Positions 11,669 through 24,429 of a stretch of 64,000 nt of DNA are shown in pieces. The number at the start of each line of letters is the position of its first letter. Position 1 is the stretch's first letter. A model generated the notes under the pieces. The model saw only the letters and a program-made list of their open reading frames with translations. It was not told the origin of the DNA and ran no database searches. The stretch is from Buddleja alternifolia (lineage: Eukaryota > Streptophyta > Magnoliopsida > Lamiales > Scrophulariaceae). The position numbers and the translations under genes are program-made. The stretch spans positions 30,444,480-30,508,479 of the forward strand of contig CM033397.1 of assembly GCA_019426215.1 (NCBI GenBank). Reading direction: 5' to 3'.

Positions 11669-13901
11669 TATCACGCCCTACTTCACCTGCCTGGTAATTG
11701 AATCACCGAAATCATCCAATAATCCAATAGTGTGGTTCAGAGCTCTACAAAACCAAAAGTACAAACTTATAGGGAAATAGGACATGAAATTTTTGTTATA
11801 TCAATCTAACTACATATGATCTGGAAATAAATTAATACCTCTATTTATGATACTTGAGCGAACTCATGAGCTAAGTTGAGCTTGTCACATAACATACTTC
11901 ATGTGTAACCTGGGGAACGGGAGACACGAATGATGAGCTACTAAGCCTAGTGAGCGCAGTGTGTGCAAGTGCGGGGTTATACATGAACTTCATAATCTAT
12001 CAGCCTCATCTCACGATGCATGATCATGACAATATGATAACAAGGCAACCAATGCAATAATCATCATTGAATAAGGAAGCCATTTATCACATAACAAAGG
12101 ATACGATTTTGTTGATAACCTCCTTATGAATCCAGCTTCAGAATAACTACCTTATCCACCAAATGCAAGGAGCGACCTCGCTAACAAACTGACATGTCCG
12201 AGTACATGTCTAAATCTACAACCCCATCGCCATGATACGCTCCGTCCATGCGCGGGAGGGGAATTGGTAACTATGGGGTTGTGACCAAGTAGTACGACAA
12301 GCCCGATGCTGCCCGGCACGTGTCACAAACCTCCATGCTACAATTTGGGCCCAAATAATAATCAATAATCCACAAGGGATCCAAATAATCAAGATAACAT
12401 CACATTTCGTGCACATACGAGATAAAGTACTACGCCAGGCCGATATCAACTATTCCACAATAATTACGGTCCATCTTCTCATTGTCCCATACCAGCAGGA
12501 GACTTCACTTGTTTCAATGTTCAACACATATCACACAGTCCCAAGGTGCGATAAAGTACGACACCCGGGTTATATAAATAAGTGTGTGTGTTTGATAAAC
12601 ATGTATATGTAATGAATGACAATGACACTAAATATTACAGAATAAAATAAACTAATAAATAAAACACTCAAATGAACAACCCATTCATGGTTGAGAGAAA
12701 CACATCTCTAAGCTAATTATGTAACGCCTTTTTTGTGAAGTCGCCATCCATGCTACCTAAAAGTGGGTACATATATCATACCTATGTGCAAAGTACTACT
12801 GACAAACTAGTAAAGCGCAATTTATTTCATAATAGGTATCATTTTATTACTTAACAACATGAATGAGGAAATAACTAGTGGTAACTCATGCCTGTAAATA
12901 AATAGCTTTATGATCAAGATATTAATTGTTAATTTTCAAATGCTCGATTTATAAGTCAACTTCATCCATGAATAAAAGCGACCTCAATTAGCTAGTCAGT
13001 AACTCAATTGGTAAACCAATTTATTATCATGTGTCTAACTAACAATTACTACCTAATTAAAATAAGGACTAAACAGCAAGCTATGAATTATACTAACTAA
13101 TAAAACTTCTGTCGACTAACTAATAACCACATACATGGATTTGGCAAAGAATGTGTAATTATTATCTGGAATCTAAAATTAATAATGTAGCTATGAGCAT
13201 GAGAATTGATTTAATAGTCAAAAGAAAAGACTACAATGATATGCTGAATTACATGAACATTACCTTGATGAGCAGAAAGAAAAACGAACAGAAATGGACT
13301 TTGCAAGAGCAATATCTCATTCTCATGTACATGTTATTTTATTGGTATCCTAAGTTAAGTTATCACCTTAATTTGTAAACTGAGCACCAAATTCAAGTTC
13401 AAATGCCTCAACTCCATGATTGAATTATGACAATTGAACACTAAAACAATTAAGAATTGCTGAACAATTAATCTAATAGTTAGAAATGCAGAAATAAACG
13501 AATGAGAAGGAAAGGGGCGTACCTCCGGCTGTAAAGGAAATGGATTAACTTGGGTGTGTATATAGTGTTATGTATATTAGTAGGTTGCAGGAGGTTGCAA
13601 TGAATTGGGTGGCTAATTTTATACAAGACACGTCCACCTCCAACTCTCTTTATTTTCTTTTATTTACCCAACATTAACATCAACTACAATTTAACCCCCA
13701 AAATTCTAAAATGGTATAGCAAAACCCATATACACTTCCAAGAATTTATAGAGCACCCCCTCATGTGTAGAATTTGTCACATTCTAGCCCAAGAACATTT
13801 TCTAATCACTATCTATAATTTTAAATGGATAATCCTTTAAATTTAAATCGACAAAAATTACATATGACTAAACTTACCACTTTGAAATCAGGGGCGTCAC
13901 A
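11669..13901 (-). repeat. 5' LTR of the LARD-like element, 2233 bp
   Basis: Bounded by 'tatcacgccc' next to the primer site and 'gggcgtcaca' at 13901. The 12958-13901 part is repeated at 2127-3050. Both LTR copies contain a 75-codon open frame (13151-13378 and 2320-2547), but shared ancestry explains this. Beyond 13901 the sequence enters a copia gag. Confidence 0.8.
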
Positions 13902-16900
13902 CCGCTCTTTGCAAATCAATGAGCGTTTTTGTACTTTACAAAAAGGCGTCCTCTCCATCTCTCAATATTGTCAAGAGATGAAATTTTTGGTTGACAATTT
14001 GGACGATCTTGACTCTCCGTTTGCTGATCAAGCCTTTATTCGCTAACTTTTACAAGGCCTCTCAGAATCTTATCTTTCCCTCATTAGTGTCAGCACTACT
14101 TAAAAACCCCTGCCCTCTTTTTCCAAAATATGCAACTTACTTCTTATTCATGAATCACATGAAAATCGATTCCAACCTCATCCTCCTCCACCTTCAATCG
14201 AAACACAAATCGAAATAATAGAAAAAATCGGGGTCGAGGTGGTAATCGAAATTATGGTAGTGGAGGCCATTCTGGTTCATCACAGTCGGGATTTAGAAAT
14301 GGCCCTCAACAACATCCTGGCCCAAATTTCAGAAATAATAATCCAAATCAGCAATCTCTTTTTAATTCGGCTGGCCCACGCCAATTCGGCCCTATTCCGA
14401 ATCCTTCACACTCAGCAACCAGAACCACACGGTAATTATGCCCATCAATCTGCCAACTGGGTTCAGCAGTATTAACAGCCCACTTCGCCAATTGGCATCC
14501 ATCTCTTCCACCTGGTCCACCTGCGTTTCTCAGTCCACCAACAGCGCCTCAACCCAACAGCGCCTCAGTAGCTGCAAGCCTTCTCGGCCCACCACTAATC
14601 TGGCCCCATTTAGCTTCTGGGCCCCCTTTATTTCAGGACAGCCTACCCCAGTCGGATTCAACACGAAAATCCTTCTTTGGCTTTCACCAGCACCTACTTA
14701 TCGTCTCTTTATCAGACTATGACACTAAACCAATTAGATGAGCAATGGTATATGGATATCGGGGCAACATCTCACATGTCCTTTAACCTAGGTAATTTAA
14801 ATAACATTGCACCGTGTAATTTTTCAAATTCAATTATTGTTGGTTATGGTGTTGTTCTCCCTATCAATTTAATTGGTTAATCCACCTTCGTCTCTAATTC
14901 TCGTTCCCTTCATCTCCACTTCCCTTATTAAAAATATAGTCACTGTTCGTAAATTTACTCATGGAAATTCTTGCTCTATTGAATTTGGTCCTTCTGGTTT
15001 TTGTGTCAAGGATCTTAGTACCGGCGTACTGATTCTTCGGAGTAAAAGTGACGGTGACCTTTATCCCTTCTCCGCTTCCTCCACTACTCTCAGCTCCATC
15101 CGCTCTTCCACTACGCCTTCCTCATCTACCTGACACGGTCGTCTTGGTAATCCGGGCATTTCATTTTTAAGTTTTTATCTAGTAAAATATTTATTGATTG
15201 TAGTATGGATTTCTCTCGTAGTTTATGCCATGCATGTCAACTTGGCTGAGGCTCTTTACATGGCTGTTCACCTGTTCAATATTCTTCCAACTACTACTCT
15301 CTCCTTTCGCACTCCCTTTGAAATTCTCTATCAAGCCGCCCCTTCATATGACCATCTCCATGTCTTAGGCTATCTATGCTATCCAAATACATCTGCCACT
15401 ACTCTTCATAAGTTATCTCCTCGTTCCTCTACATGCATCTTTCTAGGTTATCCCTCTCATGACAAAGGTTTTCTTTGTCTCAACCTCGTCACCAACAAAA
15501 TCATTCACTCTCGTCACGTCACCTTTGACGAATCTCATTTTTCTTTTTCGTCGGCTTCTCTCTCCCTTTCTCGACCACTTATGATTTTTTTCTCCGGACG
15601 ATGATCCCTTTCTATTACTTAATTTCCTCCCCCACTGCCCTTCGGATGCACCACCCCCGGGTTTTCCCGATACCCTACATGCGGTTCGCTTGCTTCGTCT
15701 GTTTCTACTATCCCCAGTCCAACTTCTCCAGCCGAACCCTACCCTATTGCTGCTGTGGCTCTCTACCCACCCCTCGTTCCTTCTAATCCCATGGTCACTC
15801 GGTCACAATCCGGTATTGTCCAGCCTCGTTCTCTTTTCAATCTATTTATCTCCTCATTTTCCTCTCCTTTTCCAATTCCTCGATCTTACACTCAATCTCT
15901 TCATAACCCTCACTGGAAAGCTAGTATGGATGCCGAACTCTCTGCTCTTCATTTGAATGGCACTTGGGATCTCGTCCCCTGTCCTTCTCATACTAATATA
16001 GTAATCTCTAAGTGAATTTTTTTGCATAAGTTTCGTGCCGATGGATCACTAGAATGCTATAAAGCTCGTCTTATCGCTTAGAGCTTCACTCAATAGCCCG
16101 GCATCAATTACGAAGATATTTTAGCCCCATCGTCAAACCCGCTACCATCCGTACTATTTTTTCTTTAGCCGTCTCTCGCTTTTGGCCTCTTCATCAGCGT
16201 GATGTCAAAAATGCTTTTCTAAATGGACATCTCTCTGAAACTATTTATATGAAGCAACCTCCGAACTATTCTCATCCTACCCATCATTCTCATGTGTGTC
16301 TACTCAAGAAAGTTCTCTATGGACTTAAGCAGGTTCCTCGTGCTTGGCATCATCGCTTCGCATCTTTTCTCACCACTCCAGGATTTGTTAGCAGTCGTGC
16401 CATGCTTCATTTTTCATTTATCGTCGTGGATCGTCCCTCACCTTTCTCTTTTTGTATGCTGATGACATAGTTCTCACCGCTTCGTCATCTTCTCTTCTCT
16501 CTCAGCTTACCTCCCTTCTCTCCTCTGAGTTCGCCATGACTGACCTAGGCCCACTTCACTTTTTCCTTGACATTTCTGTCTCTCGTTCCTATTCTAGTCT
16601 CTTTTTATCTCAAGAAAAATTTGCTCGTGATTTTCTCGATCGAGCCAACACGTCTTTTTGCAATTCGGTTTCTATACCTACCGATACTCAGTCTAAACTC
16701 TCTTCCTCCCCTAATTCTCCATCTTACTTTGATCTACTCTCAATCGTAGCCTCTCCGGTGCTCTTCAATATCTCACATTCACTCGTTCCAACATTTCCTA
16801 TGTTGTTCAGCAACTCTGTCTCTTTATGCATGATCCTCGTGATGCTCACATGCATGCTCTAAAACGTGTCCTTCGGTATCTCAAGGGTACTCTCTCTCTC

Positions 16901-17576
16901 TTGCTCTTTCTATCACTCCCTAATCCTTATCTCAACTCATCTCATACTCTGATGCTGACTGGGTTGGTTGTCCCAACACTCGTCATTCCACCTCTGGTTA
17001 CCGTGTTCTCAGTGGAAATCTCATTTCATGGTCCTCCAAATGTCAAAACGTTGTTTCCCGCTCTAGTGCTGAAGCCGAATATCGTGGTGTTACCAATGTT
17101 GTTGCTGAAACTGCTTGGCTTCGTAATCTTCTTCTCAAACTTCACTATCATCTCTCAAAATCCACGGTTGTCTATTGTGATAATATCAGCTCTGTATATC
17201 TTTCTTCTAATCTTATACAGCACCAGCGTACTAAACCCGTTGAATTAGATTTACACTTTGTGCGTGAAAAGGTTGCTTTGGGTGAGGTTCGTGTGCTTCA
17301 TGTGCCCTCTTCGCACCAATTTGCGGACATTTTCACCAAAGGATTGTCGTCATCTCTTTTTGTTGAGTTTCGTACCAGTCTCAACGTTCGTGCTTCTCCC
17401 ATTTTGACTGCGGGACAGAGTTAAGAGTTTATATTAGACTAGGTTCCTTATTTATTTATTTCCTTTTATGCTTATTATTATTTTGTATCTCTATATAAAC
17501 TCTTGGTGTTTAATATAATCACTGTGGAGATTTACTTAAAAATATCCTTTTGTTTTATTGCTCAATACACATAACA
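13902..17576 (+). pseudogene. Decayed Ty1/copia element (gag-pol remnant plus 3' LTR)
   Basis: Domains in copia order across several frames with stops and frameshifts: gag (about 13905-14140), glycine/arginine-rich gag tail (14220-14300), protease with MDIGATSHM instead of DSGAT (about 14753), integrase C-terminal part with FLGYPSHDKG (about 15448), reverse transcriptase with AFLNGHLSETIYMKQP (about 16216), VLYGLKQVPRAW and YADDIV (about 16455), RNase H with SSAEAEYR (about 17062), and HVPSSHQFADIFTKGL (about 17300). The stop is at 17421-17423. The integrase core is largely deleted. The 5' part is missing because the LARD-like element interrupts gag at 13902; the rest should be left of the window. 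Confidence 0.85.
17419..17576 (+). repeat. Short 3' LTR of the copia remnant
   Basis: Follows the pol stop and ends 'cacataaca'. The start 'agttaagag' probably derives from TGTTAAGAG. At about 158 bp it is short, as in several small plant copia lineages. A 'ctatataaa' box lies inside (17490-17499). Confidence 0.55.
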
Positions 17577-18076
17577 AAACATTTCACTTGCTACATGATT
17601 TGGGTCTAAAATAAAGGTCGACCCTCTTCAGTGGAGCATAGTTCGAACACGATTTCGTTGCTCCTAAACTGAAACTATCTGAAATCAAAGGACCCTCGTT
17701 AAGGTGAAGCTGGGGTTGATCTCAACATAGATCCTCCGACAGTCAAATTAATAAAAGCTTTTGAATCAAGGTCGATAAAGTATATTTGGAGTATAAATCA
17801 CATATACGCAAGTAATAAATAAAATGGGTATTTATAGCCACTACCACTTTGTATGGATCATGGTCGGACACGTGCCACAATCCTGAGAGGCCACGTGCAA
17901 TTAATTAACGGTTGAGGGTCAGTTGGGTCGAGTAGGATCTGGTCAACCCGAACCCAAACAAAAACGCGTGGATCCTAGGTATAATTGTGAATTTGTGTAA
18001 GTGCTGGGGGCAATTTCGTAAGATGAGCTTTTCACCTATATCACTACTTAAGATAAAATTCCATTTACACCAACAG
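17577..18076. other. Spacer with possible LTR-like sequence
   Basis: No gene. Motifs such as 'gacacgtgccac' and 'ggccacgtgcaa' with a 'tatttatagcc' box suggest a retrotransposon LTR fragment, but I could not define ends. Confidence 0.3.
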
Positions 18077-18082
18077 TTTATT
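18077..18082 (-). terminator. Putative poly(A) signal of glucanase gene 1
   Basis: AATAAA on the minus strand, about 140 bp past the stop codon. Glucanase gene 2 has AATAAA at a similar distance (58474-58479). Confidence 0.4.
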
Positions 18083-18223
18083 TAAATCAATACATATATT
18101 CCCATTATAGCCTTTAATTCGTACAAACCATAGCATCCATTATTCATAAACAAGATAAACAAGCAATTGATCTGGAGCACTGTCCTTATTCAGTGAGCAT
18201 ACATACTTGTTTATCTTTTACAA

Positions 18224-19668
18224 TTAGTTAAAACTGATTGGATATTTATTTTGTCCGTTTGATCTAAAGATCCCGAAATTCCTCTCAATCTCAGGGTTCC
18301 TCTGATCTTCATCAAGCATAGAAAAAATATATGTCTCTATAGCTCGTCCAGGTCTTCTTGGGGTTCCATCTCTCGCACGTCGAATCAAGTTCGTGTTATA
18401 AAGCCTGGAATTCTCAACAGTCGCCACGGAGGATCCTGCTGACGGCCAGCCACTCTCCGACACCACAATCTCCACATTTGGCCCGCCGCTCCTTTCCACC
18501 GCAGCATACATAGCATCCAATATAGCATAGAAAAGATTCTGATACCTAACTCCACCTGGAACAACAATTCCATCAGATGTAAAAAGCGCGTATTGCAGGT
18601 TAATATCCCTTGGATTGTCGATGTAAGAAAAGTAGGGGTATATGTTGACAAGCAACGGGGCACCCGAATTCGCTAAAAATCTAATGATTGGGTTGAGGAA
18701 TCCGTTAACATCTGATCTAAAAGCACCGTCTGCTGGTGGGTAGGAGGTTCCGAGAACGCCGGTGTCAATGGAAGTCGAAACCCTGATTCGAGTTCCAAGG
18801 CCAGCTGCAGAAATGGCATTGTTTATATTCTGAAGGGCTGGGAGGACAAAATTGACATACTGAGATGTGTCTTGTCTTATAGGGCTGACTTCGTTTCCTA
18901 CAGCGATGTACCTGAACCTGACATTGGGATGGTTTCTTACGTTGTTTTGGACCCAAGTGTTTGCGTTGGCTTGGCTAGAAGCGATGCTTTGGAGGTCAGC
19001 GTTTGGGACGCCTAGGATTAGCTCAATGTTCGAGCCGCTGAGAGCTTGGAGAGTGGGCTGGTGGGGATCGTAAATTCTCATTCTTCGGATGTTGTTTTGG
19101 TTGTATAGTGCTACAACTTGTGATGGATTCGATGGCAATCCATTCCCGTTTCTACCGTAGCAAACGCCTATTTGAGCCACTGCATTGTAATGAACGTATA
19201 AGAGATCGTTATTTAGAACTCTATGAAGTTCGTAACAAATTAGTCTCATGATAATTGTGCAATGAGACACAAGAATAAGGGGTGGACCAATTGCATTTAA
19301 ATTAGTCTCATGAAATAAAGTTCCAATTTCTCTCATTTAGATTCCTAAATTGTTCTAACACGTGAACTAAAAATTTTAGCTTCGTCTCTGAGAAAGAAAT
19401 ATATAACAAAATTAAGGAGTACTGTTCTCAAGATTAAAATCAGGAAAGCTATGTGGACAAAGTTGTGCCTATCATTGCATTATGTAATGAAACAATGCAT
19501 ATTATGCCGCAAATAATTGTGAGTCTGTCACATACACATACATTTATTTAACTAAATTTTGAATAGGGAAAACAATAAAAGATAATAACCTGAGAAATCC
19601 ATGGAGGCCATTATGAGAAGCCCCAGAAGGACCATTGGAGAAATGATGCGATTTCCAGTAACAGCCAT
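18224..19668 (-). CDS. Glucan endo-1,3-beta-glucosidase (GH17, PR-2 type), gene 1
   Basis: Two exons: 19590-19668 (79 bp) and 18224-19179 (956 bp), with a 410-bp GT..AG intron in phase 1. Predicted precursor of 344 residues. Exon 1 starts MAVTGNRIIS and continues with a hydrophobic core (MVLLGLLIM), a signal peptide cleaved near VAQIGVCYG. The mature GH17 domain is about 317 residues, a normal length. The predicted acid/base is Glu in AVGNEVSP (mature residue 96) and the nucleophile is Glu in VVSESGWPS (241). The protein ends KYPISFN with no vacuolar extension, CBM43 or GPI signal, suggesting an apoplastic enzyme that cleaves beta-1,3-glucan (callose or fungal wall). It is intact. An open frame extends upstream into the intron to 19336, but the signal-peptide exon and splice sites argue against using it. 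Confidence 0.92.
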
Positions 19669-19730
19669 GGGAAAGGAAAAGAATAAAATCTATATTGTGT
19701 GGTGAAGCATTTGATTCAAAAAAAAAATCA

Positions 19731-19740
19731 ATTTTTATAG
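19731..19740 (-). promoter_or_regulatory. TATA box, glucanase gene 1
   Basis: CTATAAAAAT on the minus strand, 63 bp upstream of the ATG. The same ten bases stand at the same relative position in gene 2 (63226-63235), and the flanking promoter is alignable to about 19850. Confidence 0.65.
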
Positions 19741-20028
19741 AGGTATAGAGAGTGTAGTATATCGGCTGTACAATTTGAATTTTCACCTAATCCTAACAGG
19801 CTGCTAAGTTTTCCTGCCAAATTAATACGTGTGGAAAAAAGGACAAACAAACACATTGGAAGACTTCATTTATTCCTTTTTTTTTTTTTGGTTTGTTTTT
19901 CTAAACTTATCTTTTTTTTTTGGGGGAAAACTTCATTTAACTAAATCTCATTATAAGAGTTTGAAGGTTCACACCCTTCATCACAAAACACATCCAAAGG
20001 TAAGAGGTCAAGAGGTATAGCACGATTT

Positions 20029-20353
20029 CTATGACCTAATCCTCAAATCATATAGATTATGCGCAACTCTATTATAAAGACGACAAGTATGCTTAACTTA
20101 AGAAGCCGAAATTAATCTTTCAAGATATTATCAAATATAATTACGATAATTTTTAATTTTAAAGAATTCTTTTTGAATTACATGTGTATAGGCCGATTTC
20201 TATTAGACCTAATCCTCAAATTATATAGATTATGCGCAACTCTATTACAAAGACGACTAGTATGCTTAACTTAAGAAGCCGAAAATCTTTCAAGATATTA
20301 TCAAATATAATTACGATAATTTTTAATTTTAAAGAATTCTTTTTGAATTACAA
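20029..20353. repeat. Tandem duplication of about 172 bp
   Basis: 20029-20180 and 20201-20352 are nearly identical apart from a few substitutions and a 4-base deletion ('gaaattaatc' versus 'gaaaatc'). It lies about 0.4-0.7 kb upstream of glucanase gene 1. No protein or RNA is apparent. Confidence 0.85.
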
Positions 20354-21549
20354 GTGCTCGAAAAAGATAAGTTATGTAAGCTTTAATACTAAAATGGATG
20401 GGAAGAAAAATAAAATAAAATGGACGAGCAACACTCAATTTTCTTAAATTTTTAAAATATAAAATTGAAAAAAAAAACACGAAATGGCAAAAAAATAAAA
20501 ATAAAAAACTAAAAAGAAACAAAAGAAATATATTTTTTCTTGAAATAATCGTAGACGTGACGTGACCAAGTTTTCTTGAAATATAATTTTTTTTTTCGAC
20601 GTGCATGAATACTAGTTAATATACATTGCTAAGACACTCACTTTGTTTGCATATATAACTTTGACTGCTAACAGTTTAGTTTTGGCCCAATTTTTTAATA
20701 AATAATCAGATGCACAATAATTAACTTATAATCATTGTTTTTTATATAAGAAATTAACTTCAAAAAATTGATATTATAGATTTACCGTAGGCCAGCTTCA
20801 GTTGCTTTTATAAATGCTGCTTAATGCGTTTGAATAGTATAAGAATTATAAGATAAAGATTGTCAAACACTTTGTAGATCATATTAAACTAAAATTAAAA
20901 TTGATTCTAATCATCAAAACGCTATTTTAAAACACGATAGATGATATTTTGGGGAGCTCAGGGCAAAATAAATCTTAATAAGCTTTTCAGACTAAACTTT
21001 AGTTGTGATAATGTGAATAATTTTGTGATGAATTTGGTCCGCGACGACGGCCACTCAAATAATCAAACTAAGGAAAATTCCACGGAATTCAATTGGATTG
21101 AGTAAGAAAATAAATAAAGAAATGCGATGAAATGTTTGTAAATTAAAGATAAGGTTGAACGAATAGTTTAATCATTAATGACCCCAGACTTCCAATTATT
21201 GACCATAAGTCCTTAACAAGAATATATGGTCTGAAGGCGAGGAAGAAAAGTCTCAAAAAGTGACTTACAGTTGCCAAAAGTTAAAAACAAAAAATAGTTT
21301 TGAGAGTACAATATATAGTTAAGGGCAAAATGATAATATTATTCATCATCATTCAAGTTCTCCAAAATACAAGGTCAATAATAATTTCGGAGGATGAATT
21401 CCTTCTGACAAATCAATGACATTCTGCCATAATGATTCTCGGTAAGAATATGGGTAAGAATATGGGCAACATTATTGCCCGATTCTTTAACAAAAGAAAG
21501 CATTCTCCATGCTTTCTTATTTCGACTCCACTTCTAAGGCCCAACAAAA
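20354..21549. other. AT-rich intergenic sequence
   Basis: Homopolymer A/T runs and no credible coding frame. No repeat ends were identified. Confidence 0.4.
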
Positions 21550-21990
21550 ATATGCAAAAATATAATGTAGAATAACATTTGAGGGTGAAGATCATCTAAA
21601 ATAGGTTAAAAACCTATTTATAGGGCTAAAAACGAACCAAAAATGCAAAGGCTCGCGCTGGGGCGAGCCAAGATGCTCGCGCCAGCGCAAGTGGGCCGAG
21701 AGCACGAGCAAACAGTAGCTTATGTTCTCTCACACTGCGGCATGTGTTTTTGCTCGCCTAGGCCTCACTGCAGGTCTAGTTAAATTGGCCATATATCTCT
21801 ATAGATATCGGATTGAGATGATTCAAGTTGTTGTAGAAAGATAATACATAAATCTACAACTCTTCAAAAGGGTCCAATTATGAATTCATCAGTTAAAGAT
21901 GCATAAAATCCATCACAAACTGAGCTTTTGTTTTGATCTTTCACTTTGTTCACTTTCATTGTCCTTTTTCGCCTTCTTCGGGACATTTTT
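21550..21990 (-). repeat. Athila-like LTR fragment (second copy of the 54040-54490 sequence)
   Basis: Matches 54058-54485 almost continuously: 'gggtgaagatcatctaaaataggtt', 'aaaggctcgcgc', 'tagacatcggattgag', 'ctttcactttgttcact'. The other copy belongs to an LTR with an adjacent tRNA-Asp primer site, so this is a truncated relative. Confidence 0.65.
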
Positions 21991-23150
21991 GATCTTTGTC
22001 TTCAACATATAAAATGAAACTAAATCTCGTAAATTTATAATGGCACAAGAATGGAGTTAATTGGATATTAGTGGAGAGAGTTACGCCAAAAATGCTAACA
22101 CTGCGATTGGAAAAATATTTATTCTTAATTCTGTGCTATTTTCTTCATTTTCCTAAAATGTCTTTAAATGATCCTACAAGATAAAATCAAGATGTTAGGA
22201 AAATATTTAGCATCAAATATCAAATGAAGCACTATAATTAAATGAGATAACTAGACAAATAAAGTACTTATCACCCAATAGAGAATAACTTTATTTATTC
22301 AAAAAGTATTCTAAAGCATATAATTTTTTATACTATTTTTTAGACATTTTTAATAATTTTCATATTTTCTTTCTTCAAAAAAAAAATTCATATTTTTTTA
22401 GATATTTTGTAATGTTTCTTTCAATTTTAAGATTTTTTTTTTCATTTCAGCATTTCAAACTTAATGAAATTACAAATTAAAATTTCCACCTAGGCACATT
22501 TTCCCTCCACAACAATGTATATGTGGCACATTTATTCCACGTGGCACACTCCTTTAGTCCACATAAGCAAAAATGGTCAAAAAACTAAAGGACCCAAAAT
22601 TAAGTGGGGAAGAGATAATTTGAACTAACACGATAAATCATTTAATCGATGATATTTCATCAAAATTGCTTAGATTAAGTTTAGCTTTAAATCCAAAAGA
22701 TATATACAAATCATTCAATGTTAACGAGAAATGAAACTTGTTTAGAAGTTCTATTACAATGATGTGGTTCGATTTTCACATCAAGAAATTCAGTAAATGA
22801 AAAGATAATTTTTCTGGTGATTATAAACTAAAAGTGATTTCTATGATTAAAAATATTTAGAAAAAATAAGAAGAGTGAACAAGGAAGCACAAAGTAAAAG
22901 GACTTTATTATTTTGTAGAGAGAAAAGTATAAGAGATCATTCTTATTCTTTGTAGAAGTGTTGTTATAATGACAAAAAAAAAAAAAAAAAACTTGTCTTA
23001 TACTACATTTGGCCATCCATTTCTCCCTTCCCCAAGTCAAAGTGGTCTCTCTTGATAGTTGAGGAGAAAAGAAATAATCCTTCGATCTTAGGGATATAAA
23101 TTGACTGAATATATGATTTGATTTCCTTCATTCCTTCTTATAAGTTTTAC
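21991..23150. other. AT-rich intergenic sequence
   Basis: No gene recognised. A poly(A) run is at 22974-22990 and 'ccacgtggcac' is near 22538. Reading frames are short and low in complexity. Confidence 0.4.
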
Positions 23151-23280
23151 TGTGAGGTCTTTAACTCTGCTATCTTCAACTTTTTCTTGAGGTAGCCCAT
23201 GACCTCTCCTTCAATTGTGAGGTCTTTAACTCTGCTATTTTCAACCTTCTCTTGAGGTAGCCCATGACCTCTCTTTCAAT
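23151..23280. repeat. 65-bp tandem duplication
   Basis: 'tgtgaggtctttaactctgc' starts at 23151 and again at 23216. The two 65-bp units differ at only a few bases. Confidence 0.85.
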
Positions 23281-23685
23281 TCTTAAGGCCAACCCTTCAG
23301 GCCCCAATTGTAGAAACCGATATTTACACCCATATCATAAGTCCTCCTACTCTTTAGAGTTTAAAAAAAAACTTAAGTCTCAAAAGTATAAATTACATGT
23401 GATATGCAACATTTGGGCCAAACGGGAGCTAACTCGTGAGGTGACTCGCGAGCTATTCGCCAGCCAATCCACAGGTTTGCATGAGCCACGTGAAAAAGGG
23501 GCCGGGGGCGGCTACCTCCGCTATTTCTTCCTTTCCCTTTTTTTTTTTTGTGTGTGTTTGTCTTGTAGTGAGTTTCTCTCTCCTCCAAATATAAGCTTCC
23601 CCAAATCCTTTAGGATTATTTCCATTTTTCTTCCCAGCAAACTTTTCCTTCTCTCTCCAAGACTCCTTGACTCCTTGTAGGATCA

Positions 23686-24240
23686 GGGGATTTTCCCATC
23701 CAAACTATTCGGGTTTTTGCTTTTTTGTAAATATATTTTTTTTTTTTGCACTTTTTTAATTGAACTAAACGGGTTTTGCATTATTTTATCTAAACTTGTT
23801 TATTTTTTAAACTTTCTTATATGAACTAACGGATTTTTACAAAATTTTATACTTTTAACATTTTTCGGTGGAATATTCGCTGGAATTTCATTACAAATAT
23901 CGCATATGACCCTTTTAAGGGTAAAAATGACATTTAATGGAACTTACGGCTCAATATTTTTATCCTTTTAAGTTGAAATGATATTTCGAATAGTAGAATT
24001 CAAAATAGCAAAATCACAACAAATTGTTGTTTCAATTGATAAAAGTTCATATTTATCCTTAAAAAGATCACATGTGATATATATGATGGAACCCCGGCGG
24101 AATACTCCCGCTATTTGGCCGGAAAAAGCTAAAATATAAAGTTTTGTAAAAATAAATGTAGTTCGGATAAAAAAATGCAAAAGAAAAAAGTTTGTTTACA
24201 AAAGTGCAAAAATCCGAATAATTTGGATGGGAAAATGTCG
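23686..24240. mobile_element. Terminal-inverted-repeat element (MITE-like)
   Basis: The left end 'attttcccatccaaactatt' and following bases (23690-23740) match the reverse complement of 24185-24236, giving an inverted repeat of roughly 45 bp with a poly(T)/poly(A) inner part. The interior has no coding. Outer ends and target duplication are not clear, so the superfamily is unassigned. Confidence 0.55.
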
Positions 24241-24429
24241 TTACCCGGCCCTATATATGTGTGTGTGTACGCATACATATACATATATATATATATTGAA
24301 TTTTTTTATATTAGTTTTTCGTCTTTTTATTATTATTATTTTTTATTGTTATATATATACATGTATATTTTCTTTTTGCAATGAATACATCTACGTCTAT
24401 CTTCGTTTCTTGATGTAACCACACACTAG

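Larger units (their letters stand above)
2127..13901 (-). mobile_element. LARD-like gypsy-type LTR retrotransposon, non-coding, with nested insertions
   Basis: A minus-strand LTR element. The right (5') LTR is 11669-13901 and the partial left (3') LTR is 2127-3050. The primer site reads TGGTATCAGAGC on the minus strand (11655-11666) and the polypurine tract abuts the 3' LTR (3051-3064). The LTR begins TGTGACGCCC and ends GGGCGTGATA, the near-palindromic ends common in plant gypsy LTRs. Without the Helitron at 3821-8715 the interior is about 3.7 kb and I recognise no gag, protease, RT or integrase. This fits a large retrotransposon derivative that needs proteins from an autonomous partner. It was inserted into the copia element whose remains start at 13902. 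A fully decayed gypsy interior is the alternative. Confidence 0.7.

Noticed and set aside
18385..19073. Other-frame ORFs overlapping glucanase 1 (and the equivalents at 58423-59231)
   Set aside because: They are shadows of the conserved GH17 exon in other frames.
19180..19336. Longer glucanase 1 protein starting at an ATG within the intron
   Set aside because: The frame is open, but the acceptor at 19180-19181, the upstream signal-peptide exon and the identical structure of gene 2 support the spliced model.
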